A stretch of DNA of 64,000 nucleotides, taken from assembly GCF_017874315.1 (NCBI RefSeq), contig NZ_JAGGLG010000006.1:1-64000 (forward strand). Reading direction: 5' to 3'. This document shows, piece after piece, positions 28,158 to 37,051 of the stretch (position 1 is its first letter; every line of letters starts with the position of its first letter). A program made the position numbers and the translations under genes. The notes below the pieces were generated by a model. It ran no database searches, was not told the DNA's origin, and saw nothing but the letters and a program-made list of their open reading frames with translations. This DNA is from Symbiobacterium terraclitae. GTDB taxonomy: Bacteria; Bacillota; Sulfobacillia; Symbiobacteriales; Symbiobacteriaceae.

Positions 28158-29525
28158 CTACACCTCCTCCACGCTGATCTGCACGTGCGGCTCGATCAGC
28201 TCCCGGGGAATCAGGGTGGACCAGAGGCCCATCAGCTCCCGGGGCTGCGGCGTGCCGGCCACCGCCGACGCCGTGGGCGGGCCGGAGAGCAGCAGCGGCG
28301 GGAACTCCCTGGCCAGGATCTCGCAGTCCCGCTTGCTCCGGGTGCGGATGGCGATGCGCAGCCGCACCTCGTTGATGGCGTCCTCGTCCACCGGCTCCGG
28401 GGCCAGGGCGCCCCAGAGGGAGTTGATGCCGATGTACTCCTCGTGGATCTCCTCGGGCCGGACCCCCTGCATCTCCAGCCGTGCCCGGATGATCTCGGCG
28501 GCCCGCCTGGCCTTGCTGTACGCCTTGGGCCAGCTGAACGAGATGTAGCCTTCCCCCATCCAGCCGTCCGCGTACCCGAGAAGCGCCTTCAGCGTGGGCG
28601 GCGCCGGGCGGCCGGTGGTGCCGCTCACCCGCACGCGGTTCTCGCCCACCTGCTCCAGCCGGGTGGTGGTCAGGTCGCAGACCACGTCGGGCGTGATGTA
28701 GTTGGTGGGATCGTGGATCTCGTAGAGGAACTGCTCCTTCACGCTCTTCAGGTCCACCCGCCCGCCGGTGCCCGGGGGCTTGGTCAGCACAAAGGTGCCG
28801 TCCTCGCTCACCTCGGCGACGGGGAAGCCGATGCGGTGCAGGTCCGGGATGTCCTCCCAGCCCACCTGGTAGTTGCCGCCGCTCACCTGGCCCGAGCACT
28901 CCATCAGGTGGCCGAGGACGATCCCCTGGGCCAGCCGGTTCCAGTCGTCCCGCGCCCAGCCGAACTCGTGGATCAGCGGGCCCAGGAACTGCGCCGTGTC
29001 GGTGGTGCGGCCCGTGATCACCACGTCCGCCCCGGTGGCCAGGGCGTCGGCCACTACCTGCGCCCCCAGGTAGACCGAGGCGAAGAGCACCCGGTCCCGC
29101 ACGTCGCCCAGCGCCTGTCCAGTCTCCTTGTCCGCGAAGGTCACGCCGTGCGCCGCCAGCTCGTCCAGCCGGTCGTAGATGTCGTCGCCGGTGACGCAGG
29201 CCACCTTCAGGGAGAGCCCCAGCTCCCGGGCCACCTCCGCCACGGCCCTGGCCGCGCCGCGCGGGTTGATGCCGCCGGCGTTGGTGATCAGCCGGATGCC
29301 CCGCTCCTTGGCGATGGGCAGCAGGTTGCGCATCATGGGCACCACGTCACGGGTGTAGCCGCCGGTCGGATCCTTCCGCCGGCCCTTCTCCAGAATCGCC
29401 AGCGTCAGCTCCGCCAGCGTGTCGAAGCTGATGTACTGCACGTCGCCGTACCGGGCCACGTCCAGCACGGGCAGGAGCGAGTCGCCGTAGAACCCCTGCC
29501 CGGCGCCGATGCGTACGGTGCGCAA
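28158..29525 (-). CDS. AtuA-like protein (DUF1446), acyclic terpene utilisation family
   Basis: The 455-residue protein begins RTVRIGAGQGFYGDSL, has GGINPRGAARAVAEVA near residue 85 and keeps the conserved VITGRTTDTAQFLGPL. These fit the DUF1446 family, whose namesake AtuA belongs to the citronellol/geraniol catabolic cluster of Pseudomonas; its chemistry is not established. TTG 29525 is preferred because GGGAGGGAG precedes it; an ATG at 29546 has no ribosome site. The context with a carboxylase, dehydrogenase and hydratase supports isoprenoid or branched acyl-CoA degradation. Confidence 0.82.
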   Translation of the reverse strand: MRTVRIGAGQGFYGDSLLPVLDVARYGDVQYISFDTLAELTLAILEKGRRKDPTGGYTRDVVPMMRNLLPIAKERGIRLITNAGGINPRGAARAVAEVARELGLSLKVACVTGDDIYDRLDELAAHGVTFADKETGQALGDVRDRVLFASVYLGAQVVADALATGADVVITGRTTDTAQFLGPLIHEFGWARDDWNRLAQGIVLGHLMECSGQVSGGNYQVGWEDIPDLHRIGFPVAEVSEDGTFVLTKPPGTGGRVDLKSVKEQFLYEIHDPTNYITPDVVCDLTTTRLEQVGENRVRVSGTTGRPAPPTLKALLGYADGWMGEGYISFSWPKAYSKARRAAEIIRARLEMQGVRPEEIHEEYIGINSLWGALAPEPVDEDAINEVRLRIAIRTRSKRDCEILAREFPPLLLSGPPTASAVAGTPQPRELMGLWSTLIPRELIEPHVQISVEEV

Positions 29526-29526
29526 G

Positions 29527-29796
29527 CTATCTCCCTCCCGCTTCACTGCGCTTCGAACGGTACTTGCCCCGCGGCGCCAGCCGGGCCCGCGCCAGGCGCC
29601 GGAGCAGGGTCTCGGGATCAGGCACCGTCGCCGCGGTCGGGTCCCCCGACTGACCCCGCAGGTGATCCAGCAGCTGTTCCAGCAGCGAGGCGATGTGCAT
29701 CAGCACGCCCAGTGCGAGCCCGGCGCCGATGACGGCACCCCAGGGAAGCAGCGCGAGCACCACCGCGATGACGACGCCCAGCAAGATCCAGAACAC
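29527..29796 (-). CDS. Small membrane protein of the acyl-CoA operon
   Basis: Unrecognised protein with two closely spaced hydrophobic segments (WILLGVVIAVVLALL and a Gly-rich second helix) and a basic, Arg/Lys-rich C-terminus. I place the start at GTG 29796, 12 bases after GGAGG (89 residues); the frame stays open to TTG 29868 (113 residues). It lies between the biotin carrier and AtuA genes. Its role may be to bring the carboxylase to the membrane, which is speculation. Confidence 0.5.
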   Translation of the reverse strand: MFWILLGVVIAVVLALLPWGAVIGAGLALGVLMHIASLLEQLLDHLRGQSGDPTAATVPDPETLLRRLARARLAPRGKYRSKRSEAGGR

Positions 29797-29884
29797 GTGC
29801 GGTCGGAACCTCCCTCCAGGCGTGCCTCTGCGCCTGCGGGCGGCCGGCTGCCAACGTGCCGCGCCCAAGGCGCCCGGGCTGCGC

Positions 29885-30091
29885 TCAGCCCAGCTCCACC
29901 ACCACGTCGCCCTCGTTGACGAAGTCGCCCTCGCCCACCTTCACCGCCTGAACGGTGCCGCCCACCTCGGCGGTGATGGGGATCTCCATCTTCATCGACT
30001 CGAGGATCACCACGTCCTGCCCCGGGGAGACCGCGTCCCCGGGCTTCACCAGCACCTTCCAGACCGTACCCGCCATGCTCGCCCTGATCAT
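29885..30091 (-). CDS. Biotin carboxyl carrier protein, stand-alone biotinyl domain
   Basis: A 68-residue biotinyl/lipoyl domain with the biotin-accepting lysine in ESMKMEIP. This MKM form is typical of biotin, not lipoate, attachment. It would carry carboxybiotin to the carboxyltransferase encoded downstream. The start overlaps the preceding stop as ATGA. Small stand-alone carriers of this kind resemble Bacillus YngHB. Confidence 0.88.
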   Translation of the reverse strand: MIRASMAGTVWKVLVKPGDAVSPGQDVVILESMKMEIPITAEVGGTVQAVKVGEGDFVNEGDVVVELG

Positions 30092-30363
30092 CGCTTCTCC
30101 TCCTCTGCCTGCCTGCGGTACTGCTCCATGCGGGCCCGGATCCGGGCCCGTTCCGCCATGTAGGCATCTCTGCTCTCGTACGGGTTCTCTTCCAGCATGC
30201 CTCCCAGCAGGTCACGCACGACCGCCTCCAGCCGGGAGACCCGGTCGCCGAGCCGCCACACCGCGCCGAGGGCCATCGTCCCCAGAAGGATGAGCCCCAG
30301 CGGGTGCGGCAGCAGCCATCCGATCAGGAAAGCGACCAGCAGTGCGGCGCCGTAGAGAAGCAC
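30088..30363 (-). CDS. Small membrane protein with C-terminal coiled coil
   Basis: 91 residues: two adjacent membrane helices (1-40) followed by a charged helical tail (RAYMAERARIRARMEQYRRQ-like) that should form a coiled coil. The GTG start is four bases after the acyl-CoA dehydrogenase stop, and the end overlaps the biotin-carrier start by four bases. This spacing supports a real, coupled gene. Function unknown. Confidence 0.65.
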   Translation of the reverse strand: MLLYGAALLVAFLIGWLLPHPLGLILLGTMALGAVWRLGDRVSRLEAVVRDLLGGMLEENPYESRDAYMAERARIRARMEQYRRQAEEEKR

Positions 30364-30366
30364 GCT

Positions 30367-31512
30367 CTAGCACCCCATTTGCCGTGCGATTACCAGGCGC
30401 TGGATCTCGCTGGTGCCTTCGCCGATCTCGGTAAGCTTGGCGTCCCGCCAGAAGCGGGAAACCGGCATCTCCTCCATGTAGCCCATGCCACCGTGGATCT
30501 GGATCGCCTGGTTGGCCGCCCGCACCGCCGTCTCCGAGGCGAAGAGCTTCGCCATGGCCGCCTCGCGGGTGAACGGGCGCCCCTGGTCCTTCAGCCAGGC
30601 GGCCTTGAGCACCATGTTCCGGGCCAGCTCGATCTCCATGGCCATGTCGGCCAGCTTGAACTGGATGGCCTGGAACTTGGAGATGGGCTGGCCGAACTGG
30701 ACCCGCTGCCTGGCGTAAGCCAGAGCGGCGTCCAGAGCCCCCTGCGCGATGCCGACCGCCATGGCGCCGATGGAGATGCGGCCGCCGTCCAGCGTCACCA
30801 TGAACTGGCGGAAGCCCTCGCCCTCCTTGCCCAGCAGGGCGTCTGCGGGCAGCCGCACGTCTTCAAAGTAGAGGGGACGCGTATCAGACGAGCGCAGCCC
30901 CATCTTGTCGTAGGCCGGGCCGATGGTGAAGCCCGGGGTCGGGTTGGGCACGATGAAAGCGCTGATGCCCTTGTGCCCCTCGCCGGGCCGGGTGACGGCC
31001 GTGCAGACGATATACCCGCAGTAGGCGGCGTTGGTGATGAAGATCTTGGAGCCGTTGAGCAGCCACCCGTCGCCGTCCCGGACCGCCGTGGTCTTGGTGC
31101 CCGCCGAGTCGGAGCCGGCGCCGGGCTCGGTCAGCCCGAAGGAGGCCAGGTACTCGCCGCGGGCGGCGCCGGGGAGCCACCGCTGCTTCTGCTCCTCGGT
31201 GCCGAAGTAGTAGACCGGCCCCATGCCGATGGAGCAGTGTGCGGCGAGGGTGATCCCCAGCGAGCCGTCCACCCGGCTGATCTCCTCGACCGCCAGGGCG
31301 TAGGACACCGTGTCTCCGCCCATTCCCCCGTACTCCTCGGGGTAGGGGATGCCCATCAGCCCCAGCTCGCCCATCTTCCTGACCAGTTCCAGCGGGAAGC
31401 GCCCCGTCTTGTCCCGCTCCGCGGCACCCGGAGCCACCTCGCCCTCGGCGAACTCCCGGGCCAGCCTGCGGATCATGGCCTGTTCCTGGCTGAGATCGAA
31501 GTTCAGGCTCAT
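30367..31512 (-). CDS. Acyl-CoA dehydrogenase
   Basis: FAD enzyme that introduces the alpha-beta double bond into an acyl-CoA, 381 residues. Signatures are LTEPGAGSDSAGTKTTA (FAD/substrate loop), RVQFGQPISKFQAIQFKLADM and the C-terminal QIHGGMGYMEEMPVSRFWRDAK with GEGTSEIQRLVIARQ. It belongs with short-chain/branched-chain or isovaleryl-CoA-type enzymes. ATG 31512 follows GGAAGGGG. It is the first gene of the operon. Confidence 0.92.
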   Translation of the reverse strand: MSLNFDLSQEQAMIRRLAREFAEGEVAPGAAERDKTGRFPLELVRKMGELGLMGIPYPEEYGGMGGDTVSYALAVEEISRVDGSLGITLAAHCSIGMGPVYYFGTEEQKQRWLPGAARGEYLASFGLTEPGAGSDSAGTKTTAVRDGDGWLLNGSKIFITNAAYCGYIVCTAVTRPGEGHKGISAFIVPNPTPGFTIGPAYDKMGLRSSDTRPLYFEDVRLPADALLGKEGEGFRQFMVTLDGGRISIGAMAVGIAQGALDAALAYARQRVQFGQPISKFQAIQFKLADMAMEIELARNMVLKAAWLKDQGRPFTREAAMAKLFASETAVRAANQAIQIHGGMGYMEEMPVSRFWRDAKLTEIGEGTSEIQRLVIARQMGC

Positions 31513-31715
31513 CCCACCGCCCCTTCCTTCCCCCACAATCGGCGCGTGCGAACCATTGCTCTAGCCTTTACCGTCACTTTATTCTCATCTGCCTGGCGGA
31601 ACTCCTGCCCGGGTGTGACGAATTTTGAGCGATCGGCAGAAAAACGTCACACCACATGAGGTCGTCCCCTTCCGCATATGGTCTCTGGGAAGAGAGTGGA
31701 CGGGAGGGAGAAGCC

Positions 31716-33368
31716 TTGACGAGACCTTTCACCGCCAGCCTGGCCGTGGCCCGGTTGGCGGAGCTCAGTCCGGCCCGGTCGCACCGACGCGAGGCCGGCC
31801 GGCCGATGCAGGGGTACTGCCTGATCACCTGCGACGCCGACTTCAGCCGGGTGACCCTGTACGTGGAGAATGGACAGACCCTCACAGACCGTTCCGGCAC
31901 CGGTGGCTTCTACTACGAGGGGTGGCTGGTGGGGCCGTCTGGCGCGGTGAGCCTCGGGGCGTTCAACGTGGGCGCAGACGGCCAAGGCAGCGCCACCCGG
32001 ACGGTGGCGTCGTCGCAGGCGCAGCCGGGCCGGGCGGAGCTCGTGCGGGTGACGGTGGAGCCCTTCGGCGGGACCGAGGCGGGAAACATCTCGGTGCTGG
32101 AGGGCCGGCTGATCTGGCTCGACGCGGCCACCGCCACCCAAGCCGGGGCCTTCCCCGCCTGGCCGGAGGGCGGTCCCGGCGACTGGGCCTCGCGCGCGGC
32201 GGCAGCAGGCCTGAGCACTGCTCCACCCCAGGCGGGGCCCTCCCCGGCGTCGCAGACGCCGTCTGGCACGGCGGCCGTCGCGGAGCAGTCGGGAGGGTCC
32301 TTGGGGAGCGGCACCACGGGTTCGTCCGGCGATGACGCTGACCGGGTCGGCGCCGACTACCCCGCCGGTCTGGCGCGCCAGTTCGGCGGCGACTCCCCCG
32401 CCGGCCTGTCGTTCCAGTCCGGCGCCGACCCCGCCGCGGGCGCATTCGGCGGCGGCCCCTCCAGCGCTTCTGCCTCTCCGGTCGCCGCGTCCTCCGGCAC
32501 CTCGCCCACTCAGTCCGATGCCTCCTCCAGCAGCTTGGCGAGTCCGTCAGCCGCGGCCTTCGGCGGTTCGGCTCACCCGTCCGGCGGTCAGTCCGGTGGT
32601 GCGGCCTTCGAGTCTGGCGCAGCCGCCGCTTCAACAGGGGGCAGGGCCTTCGAATCTGGCGCAGCCGCCGTCGGCGTGGCGGTGGAGCCTGGCTCGGCCT
32701 GCTCCGTCACTGACCAGGCGATGCAGTCAGGCGACAGTGCCCCCTCCGTCGCCCAGGCCATCCAGGCCGGCGCAGACTGCGCTGTCGCTGGCCAGGCGGA
32801 CCTGCCCGGCGCCTCCGCGGGCGAGTCCCCCGATGGACTGGCAGCAGCGTCCGGCGGTCCCGCGGCCGCCCTGGCTCCGGAGCGGCCCGAGGGCATCGCC
32901 GCCGCCCAGGCCGACCGGGCCGACACACCTGCCGCGGGGGGTGGGGATGCCTCCCCGGTCCAAGCACAGCCGGCCCCGAGCCGGGTCAACCCGCTCACCG
33001 TGCAGGTGCAGCTCGTGCAGCGGCATCCGATGACCCCCCGCGCATCCGGGTCTGCAACCCTCAACCTCCGGAGGGGCAGCATGACCATCAACCTGCGAGG
33101 CCTGCCGAGCCCCATGGCTCTGGGCAGGGACCGCACGACCGGGCGGCCGTTCAACGCCTACCGGGTCTGGCTGGTCAACCAGCGCAACCAGATCCGGACG
33201 CCCGTCGGCTACTGCGAGCGCGCCTGGGGCGAGAACTTCCGCTTCCAGGCCGACGGCCTCCCGCTGAACCGCAACGACACGATCCTGGTCACCGTCGAGG
33301 ACCGCTCCGCCGCCACCTCCACCGGCCACGCCTCGCCGCAGGTCCTGATCGGTTCCTACGAGCCGTGA
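31716..33368 (+). CDS. Low-complexity protein with two terminal RskA-like beta domains
   Basis: 550 residues from TTG 31716 (GGGAGGG seven bases upstream). Residues 30-150 form a beta-rich domain with FYYEGWLVGPSGAVSLGAF and VRVTVEPFGG, reminiscent of the extracellular domain of anti-sigma-K factors. The C-terminal 120 residues have a similar layout (FNAYRVWLVNQRNQ, ILVTVEDRS, VLIGSYEP). Between them is a linker of about 260 residues rich in Ala, Ser, Gly and Pro with loose repeats such as AFESGAAA. No signal peptide or membrane helix is present. A surface or spore-coat role is possible but unproven. Confidence 0.65.
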   Translation: MTRPFTASLAVARLAELSPARSHRREAGRPMQGYCLITCDADFSRVTLYVENGQTLTDRSGTGGFYYEGWLVGPSGAVSLGAFNVGADGQGSATRTVASSQAQPGRAELVRVTVEPFGGTEAGNISVLEGRLIWLDAATATQAGAFPAWPEGGPGDWASRAAAAGLSTAPPQAGPSPASQTPSGTAAVAEQSGGSLGSGTTGSSGDDADRVGADYPAGLARQFGGDSPAGLSFQSGADPAAGAFGGGPSSASASPVAASSGTSPTQSDASSSSLASPSAAAFGGSAHPSGGQSGGAAFESGAAAASTGGRAFESGAAAVGVAVEPGSACSVTDQAMQSGDSAPSVAQAIQAGADCAVAGQADLPGASAGESPDGLAAASGGPAAALAPERPEGIAAAQADRADTPAAGGGDASPVQAQPAPSRVNPLTVQVQLVQRHPMTPRASGSATLNLRRGSMTINLRGLPSPMALGRDRTTGRPFNAYRVWLVNQRNQIRTPVGYCERAWGENFRFQADGLPLNRNDTILVTVEDRSAATSTGHASPQVLIGSYEP

Positions 33369-33471
33369 GGAGCGCTGTGAACCCCCGCCCCGGGTCGTAA
33401 CCCGCGCACCCCGGCGCACGCGGCAGCCCGACGTCATGGTCGCATCCCGCGGGCGCTGGCGGGCGCGACAG

Positions 33472-33502
33472 AGCCCCCGGTCCTTCACCCGGACCGGGGG
33501 CT
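33472..33502. terminator. Bidirectional terminator between convergent genes
   Basis: AGCCCCCGGTCC pairs with GGACCGGGGGCT over 12 bases. The plus-strand tail is GCTTCTGT. It sits between the 31716-33368 gene and the convergent GreA-like gene. Confidence 0.65.
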
Positions 33503-33524
33503 GCTTCTGTGAGGCCCTATCCAG

Positions 33525-33917
33525 TCAGTCCCCCACGCGCAGGATCCGGTACAGCCGCTCACCACCCGGAGCCTTCACCCTCACCACTGCCCCGGGGTAC
33601 TCCATGAGCAGGGCCCGGCCCAACGGTGAGGAGAGGCTGATCTCGCCCCTTTCCGGGTCACCCTCCCCCTCGGAGACGAGGCGGTAGCGCTGCTGCTCGC
33701 CCCGCGCCAGATCCATGACCACCACCGTGCTGTACATCTGCACGGGTTCGTGGGCGCTCCCGGCCAGGATCTCCGCCTCGGCCTCGGTGACCGGCGGCCC
33801 GGCGACGGCTCGCGCCGCCCGCTCGTCCACTTCCTCGCCCGCCTTCCGGATCTGCGCGCCAATGGGCTCCTCCGAGTGATACTCCCTGCGCACGCGAGTC
33901 CGATGCCCCTCTGCCAT
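33525..33917 (-). CDS. GreA/GreB C-terminal-domain (Rnk-like) protein
   Basis: The 130-residue protein ends with the GreA/B FKBP-like domain (VVMDLARGEQQRYRLVSE, ISLSSPLGRALLMEYPGAVVRV). Its N-terminus (1-50) is too short for the full GreA coiled coil and looks more like Rnk-type proteins that bind RNA polymerase. The tip acidic residues required for transcript cleavage cannot be confirmed. It starts ten bases after the permease stop on the same strand, so it may be cotranscribed. GGGGGG precedes ATG 33917. Confidence 0.75.
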   Translation of the reverse strand: MAEGHRTRVRREYHSEEPIGAQIRKAGEEVDERAARAVAGPPVTEAEAEILAGSAHEPVQMYSTVVVMDLARGEQQRYRLVSEGEGDPERGEISLSSPLGRALLMEYPGAVVRVKAPGGERLYRILRVGD

Positions 33918-33927
33918 GGCTACCCCC

Positions 33928-35556
33928 CTAACCGAGACCCAGCGTGTCCTCCTCCAGCCAGCGGCGCAGGACCCACTGCACCAGCAGCGTCAGCCCGATC
34001 AGCAGCGAGCCGAGGGCCGCGGCCGTGCCGAAGCTGCTGGTGAGCACCTGGTTGTAGATCATCACCGACACCGTGGCGGTGCGCCCCGTGTAGAGCATGA
34101 TCGTGCTCGAGAGCTCCCCGATGGTGGCGATCCAGCTGACCAGGGCGCCGGAAAGGGCAGCCGGCAGCACCAGCGGGACGGTGATCCGCACGAAGGTCCG
34201 CGCAGGCGAGACCCCCAGCGAGAGCGAGGCCTCCTCCATCTCGGGGTTCAGCTGCAGCACCCCCGCCGCCGAGGCCCGCATGGTGTAGGCGATCCGCCGC
34301 ACCACGTACGCCACCACCAGGATCGTCCCCGTGCCGGGCAGGGAGACGGGCGGCCGGCCCCAGGCGATGACCAGCCCGACGCCCAGCACGGTCCCCGGCA
34401 GGATCTGCGCCAGCACCAGCAGGCCGTCAAGGGTGCGCGCCAGCCGGCCGGGCCGCCGCACCAGGACGTAGGCGATCAGCAGGCCCGCCACCAGCATGAT
34501 GCCGGCGGCCAGCCCCGAGTAGCGGAGGGTACGCCCCACCACCTCGGCCATCTGGTCCCACATCAGCCGGTAGTTGTCCAGCCCGAACTCGCCGGTGAAC
34601 CGGGGGCCCCTGGTCTTCATGACGGAGCTGACCAGGACCACCGCCTGGGGCAGGGCGGAGGCGCCGGCGACCAGCAGGCCGTACGCCGCCCCCAGCACCC
34701 GGCCCGCGGGACCCAGGCGGAGGGCCCCCGGCTGCCGCAGGCTGCGCCCGGTGTACGACCGGCCCCGCAGCAGCCAGGTCTGCACCCCCAGGGCGGCCAG
34801 GGCGATCAGCAGCATCGCCAGGCTCGCCACGGTCGCCATCCCCGTGCTGCCGCCCAGTTCGCTGAGGAACTCGTTATAGGCCACCACCGGCAGGGTGAGC
34901 ATCCCCTCGCCGATGAGCATCGGGGTGCCGAAGTCGGCCAGCGTCGACGTGAAGACCAGGAGCCCGCTCGCCGAGATGGCCGGCATGGCCAGGGGCAGCG
35001 TCACGGTGAGCAGCCTGCGCCAGGGGGGCGACCCCAGCGATTCGGCGACCTCCTCGACCTCGGGGTCGATGCGGAGCAGGGCCGCCCGCGTCAGCAGGAA
35101 CACGTAGGCGACGTGGTGGAGCACCGAGACCAGCAGCACGCCGCCGGGGCCGTAGATCGAGAAGCCCTGGAGGCCCAGCCAACCCGTGAGGAGGCCGGCC
35201 CGGCCCAGCAGCGTGATCCAGGCGTAGGCGCTGATGAACGGAGGCGAGAGGAGCGAGAGCACGGCCAGCGCCTGAATCAGCCCCTTGCAGGGGATGGCGC
35301 AGCGGCTCACCAGGACGGCCAGCGGCACCCCGAGCAGCAGGGCGCCGACCGTGGCGCCCAGGGCGAGCCAGACGCTGTTCAGCAGGGCCTGCCTGTAGTA
35401 GGCCCGGGTCAGGAAGTCATGCCACAGGCCGGGCGTGGTCAGGCTGCCCAGCATCACCCGCACCACCGGGTAGACGAGGAAGAGCAGCAGGAAGGCGAGC
35501 GCTGCCAGTGCGACCCAATGCCAGCCGGGTCTCAGCCAGCCATTCCGTGCGGCCAC
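33928..35556 (-). CDS. ABC importer permease, fused two-domain type (FbpB-like)
   Basis: 542 residues with about 12 membrane helices in two homologous halves, each with a binding-protein-dependent transport (EAA) loop: EEVAESLGSPPWRRLLTVTLP and EEASLSLGVSPARTFVRITVP. This fused architecture is typical of Fe(III) (FbpB/SfuB) and 2-aminoethylphosphonate importers. GTG 35556 follows GAGGGGGT. The binding protein is encoded upstream; no ATP-binding subunit is next to it. Confidence 0.88.
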   Translation of the reverse strand: MAARNGWLRPGWHWVALAALAFLLLFLVYPVVRVMLGSLTTPGLWHDFLTRAYYRQALLNSVWLALGATVGALLLGVPLAVLVSRCAIPCKGLIQALAVLSLLSPPFISAYAWITLLGRAGLLTGWLGLQGFSIYGPGGVLLVSVLHHVAYVFLLTRAALLRIDPEVEEVAESLGSPPWRRLLTVTLPLAMPAISASGLLVFTSTLADFGTPMLIGEGMLTLPVVAYNEFLSELGGSTGMATVASLAMLLIALAALGVQTWLLRGRSYTGRSLRQPGALRLGPAGRVLGAAYGLLVAGASALPQAVVLVSSVMKTRGPRFTGEFGLDNYRLMWDQMAEVVGRTLRYSGLAAGIMLVAGLLIAYVLVRRPGRLARTLDGLLVLAQILPGTVLGVGLVIAWGRPPVSLPGTGTILVVAYVVRRIAYTMRASAAGVLQLNPEMEEASLSLGVSPARTFVRITVPLVLPAALSGALVSWIATIGELSSTIMLYTGRTATVSVMIYNQVLTSSFGTAAALGSLLIGLTLLVQWVLRRWLEEDTLGLG

Positions 35557-35597
35557 GTCGGCACCCCCTCGCGGTCAGGTGGCAGGGTCGGGCGAGG

Positions 35598-36596
35598 TTA
35601 CTGGGTCAGGAGATCCTTCCAGCGGCCCAGGATCGCCTCACGCTGAGCCGTGGCCCAGGCGATGTCCAGCTCGATCAGGCGGATCTCATCGGCGGGGCTC
35701 AGCCCCTCGGGGAGCGGCACATCGGTGCGGCTCGCCCGCAGGCCCAGCTGTCTGGAGGCCATCTCCTGGGCCTCGCGGGAGAAGAGGAAGTCCATGAACT
35801 TCCGGGCGGCGTCGGGGTTGGGCGCGCCCTTGACCAGGGCGACGCTGTCGGGAATGGTTGCGGTGCCCTCCGCGGGGTAGATCCAGCCCACCGGACCGCC
35901 GGCCTGGGCGTACTTCCACGCCATGTTCTCGTGGGTCAGGGCCAGGGCGTACTCCCCCTCGTCAACGCCCTTGGGCGGCAGGCTGGAGGAGCCCAGCACT
36001 CTGGCGTTCTTCACCACGGCGGAGACCGTGTTCCAGCCCTCGGCGCCGTCGTCTGCGAACAGGGTGAGCATCGTGACCACCTGCACGAAGGCGGTGCCGC
36101 TCTTGGTGGCGTCTGACATGGCCAGCCTGCCCTGCCAGCGCGGGTCGGCGAGGTCTGCCCAGCCCCGGGGCAGCTCGTCCTCCGGCACCAGGTTCCTGTT
36201 GTACATGATCACCATGGGCAGCGCGTTGAACCCGTACCAGACCCGGTCCGGCGCCTTGAGCGCGCCGGGGATCAGGTCGTCGTCCTTCACCGTGTAGGGA
36301 ACGAACAGCTCCCGGTAGGCCTCGTAGGACTCGGCGCCGCCGCCGAGCATCACGTCGGCCCCGGCGGTCCCCTTCTCCGCCTCAAGCCGGCGCAACAGCT
36401 CCCCGGTGCCGCCGAAGACCACGTCCACCTTGATGCCGGTCTGCTCCTCGAACGCCTGCACCAGGGGGGTGTAGAGATCCGCCCCGAACGAGGTGTACAG
36501 GGTCATCCGCTGCTGCTCCCTGGTTCCCCCTCCACAGCCCGCGAGAACCAGGGTCAGCGCCACCAGGAGGGCCGTCCATCGCCTGCCAGTCCGCAT
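35598..36596 (-). CDS. ABC importer substrate-binding lipoprotein (family 1, Fe(III)/phosphonate type)
   Basis: 332-residue lipoprotein with lipobox LAGC near residue 20. The mature part opens with MTLYTSFGADLYTPLVQAFEEQ and contains ADVMLGGGAE and LTHENMAWKYAQ, typical of the Fe(III)/AEP binding-protein cluster. ATG 36596 is chosen for GGAGGCGGAG upstream. The ligand cannot be told from sequence alone. Confidence 0.85.
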   Translation of the reverse strand: MRTGRRWTALLVALTLVLAGCGGGTREQQRMTLYTSFGADLYTPLVQAFEEQTGIKVDVVFGGTGELLRRLEAEKGTAGADVMLGGGAESYEAYRELFVPYTVKDDDLIPGALKAPDRVWYGFNALPMVIMYNRNLVPEDELPRGWADLADPRWQGRLAMSDATKSGTAFVQVVTMLTLFADDGAEGWNTVSAVVKNARVLGSSSLPPKGVDEGEYALALTHENMAWKYAQAGGPVGWIYPAEGTATIPDSVALVKGAPNPDAARKFMDFLFSREAQEMASRQLGLRASRTDVPLPEGLSPADEIRLIELDIAWATAQREAILGRWKDLLTQ

Positions 36597-37051
36597 GTCG
36601 CTCCGCCTCCAGACCGAATTGGATGCATCGTCTTTGCTTAGTCTGCGCGATGATACCATCCATTGCAACAGCCAATCAGGCCACGGATTGGCTGGATTTC
36701 GCTCCGCACCTGGGGATTGGCCGGGTGCCTTCAACCATCCAATATACCAGCCATTCAGTCGATCCGTTGGATGGGGTGCACCCGCGGGGGAATGGGCCCG
36801 TCAGCCTGGACCACTCGCTGCGGTCCGCACCCTCCTCGCCCGCGGCCCCAGGAGCGGTTCGCCACTGTCCGCCAATCGGTTCACCCGCTGTGGCGGAAGG
36901 CCGGCGCCCATCACGTCATCCCTGGCAGCGGAGGCCTGTCCGCTGCAACGATCCGGCGCGGAATCCAGTTCGATGGTTGACATGGATGGATTTCACTCCC
37001 CGCAGGGGAACGGCCCGTCGGTCGGGAATCACCTGTGCGGGGTGATATTCT
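36597..37051. other. Divergent intergenic region with imperfect direct repeats
   Basis: 455 bases between the divergent SBP and DUF3048 genes. Three related segments can be seen near 36709, 36769 and 36985, each beginning GGATTT or GGATGG followed by a GC block and GGGAAYGG. No gene or convincing promoter pair was found; a lone TTGACA lies at 36977. Confidence 0.45.
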
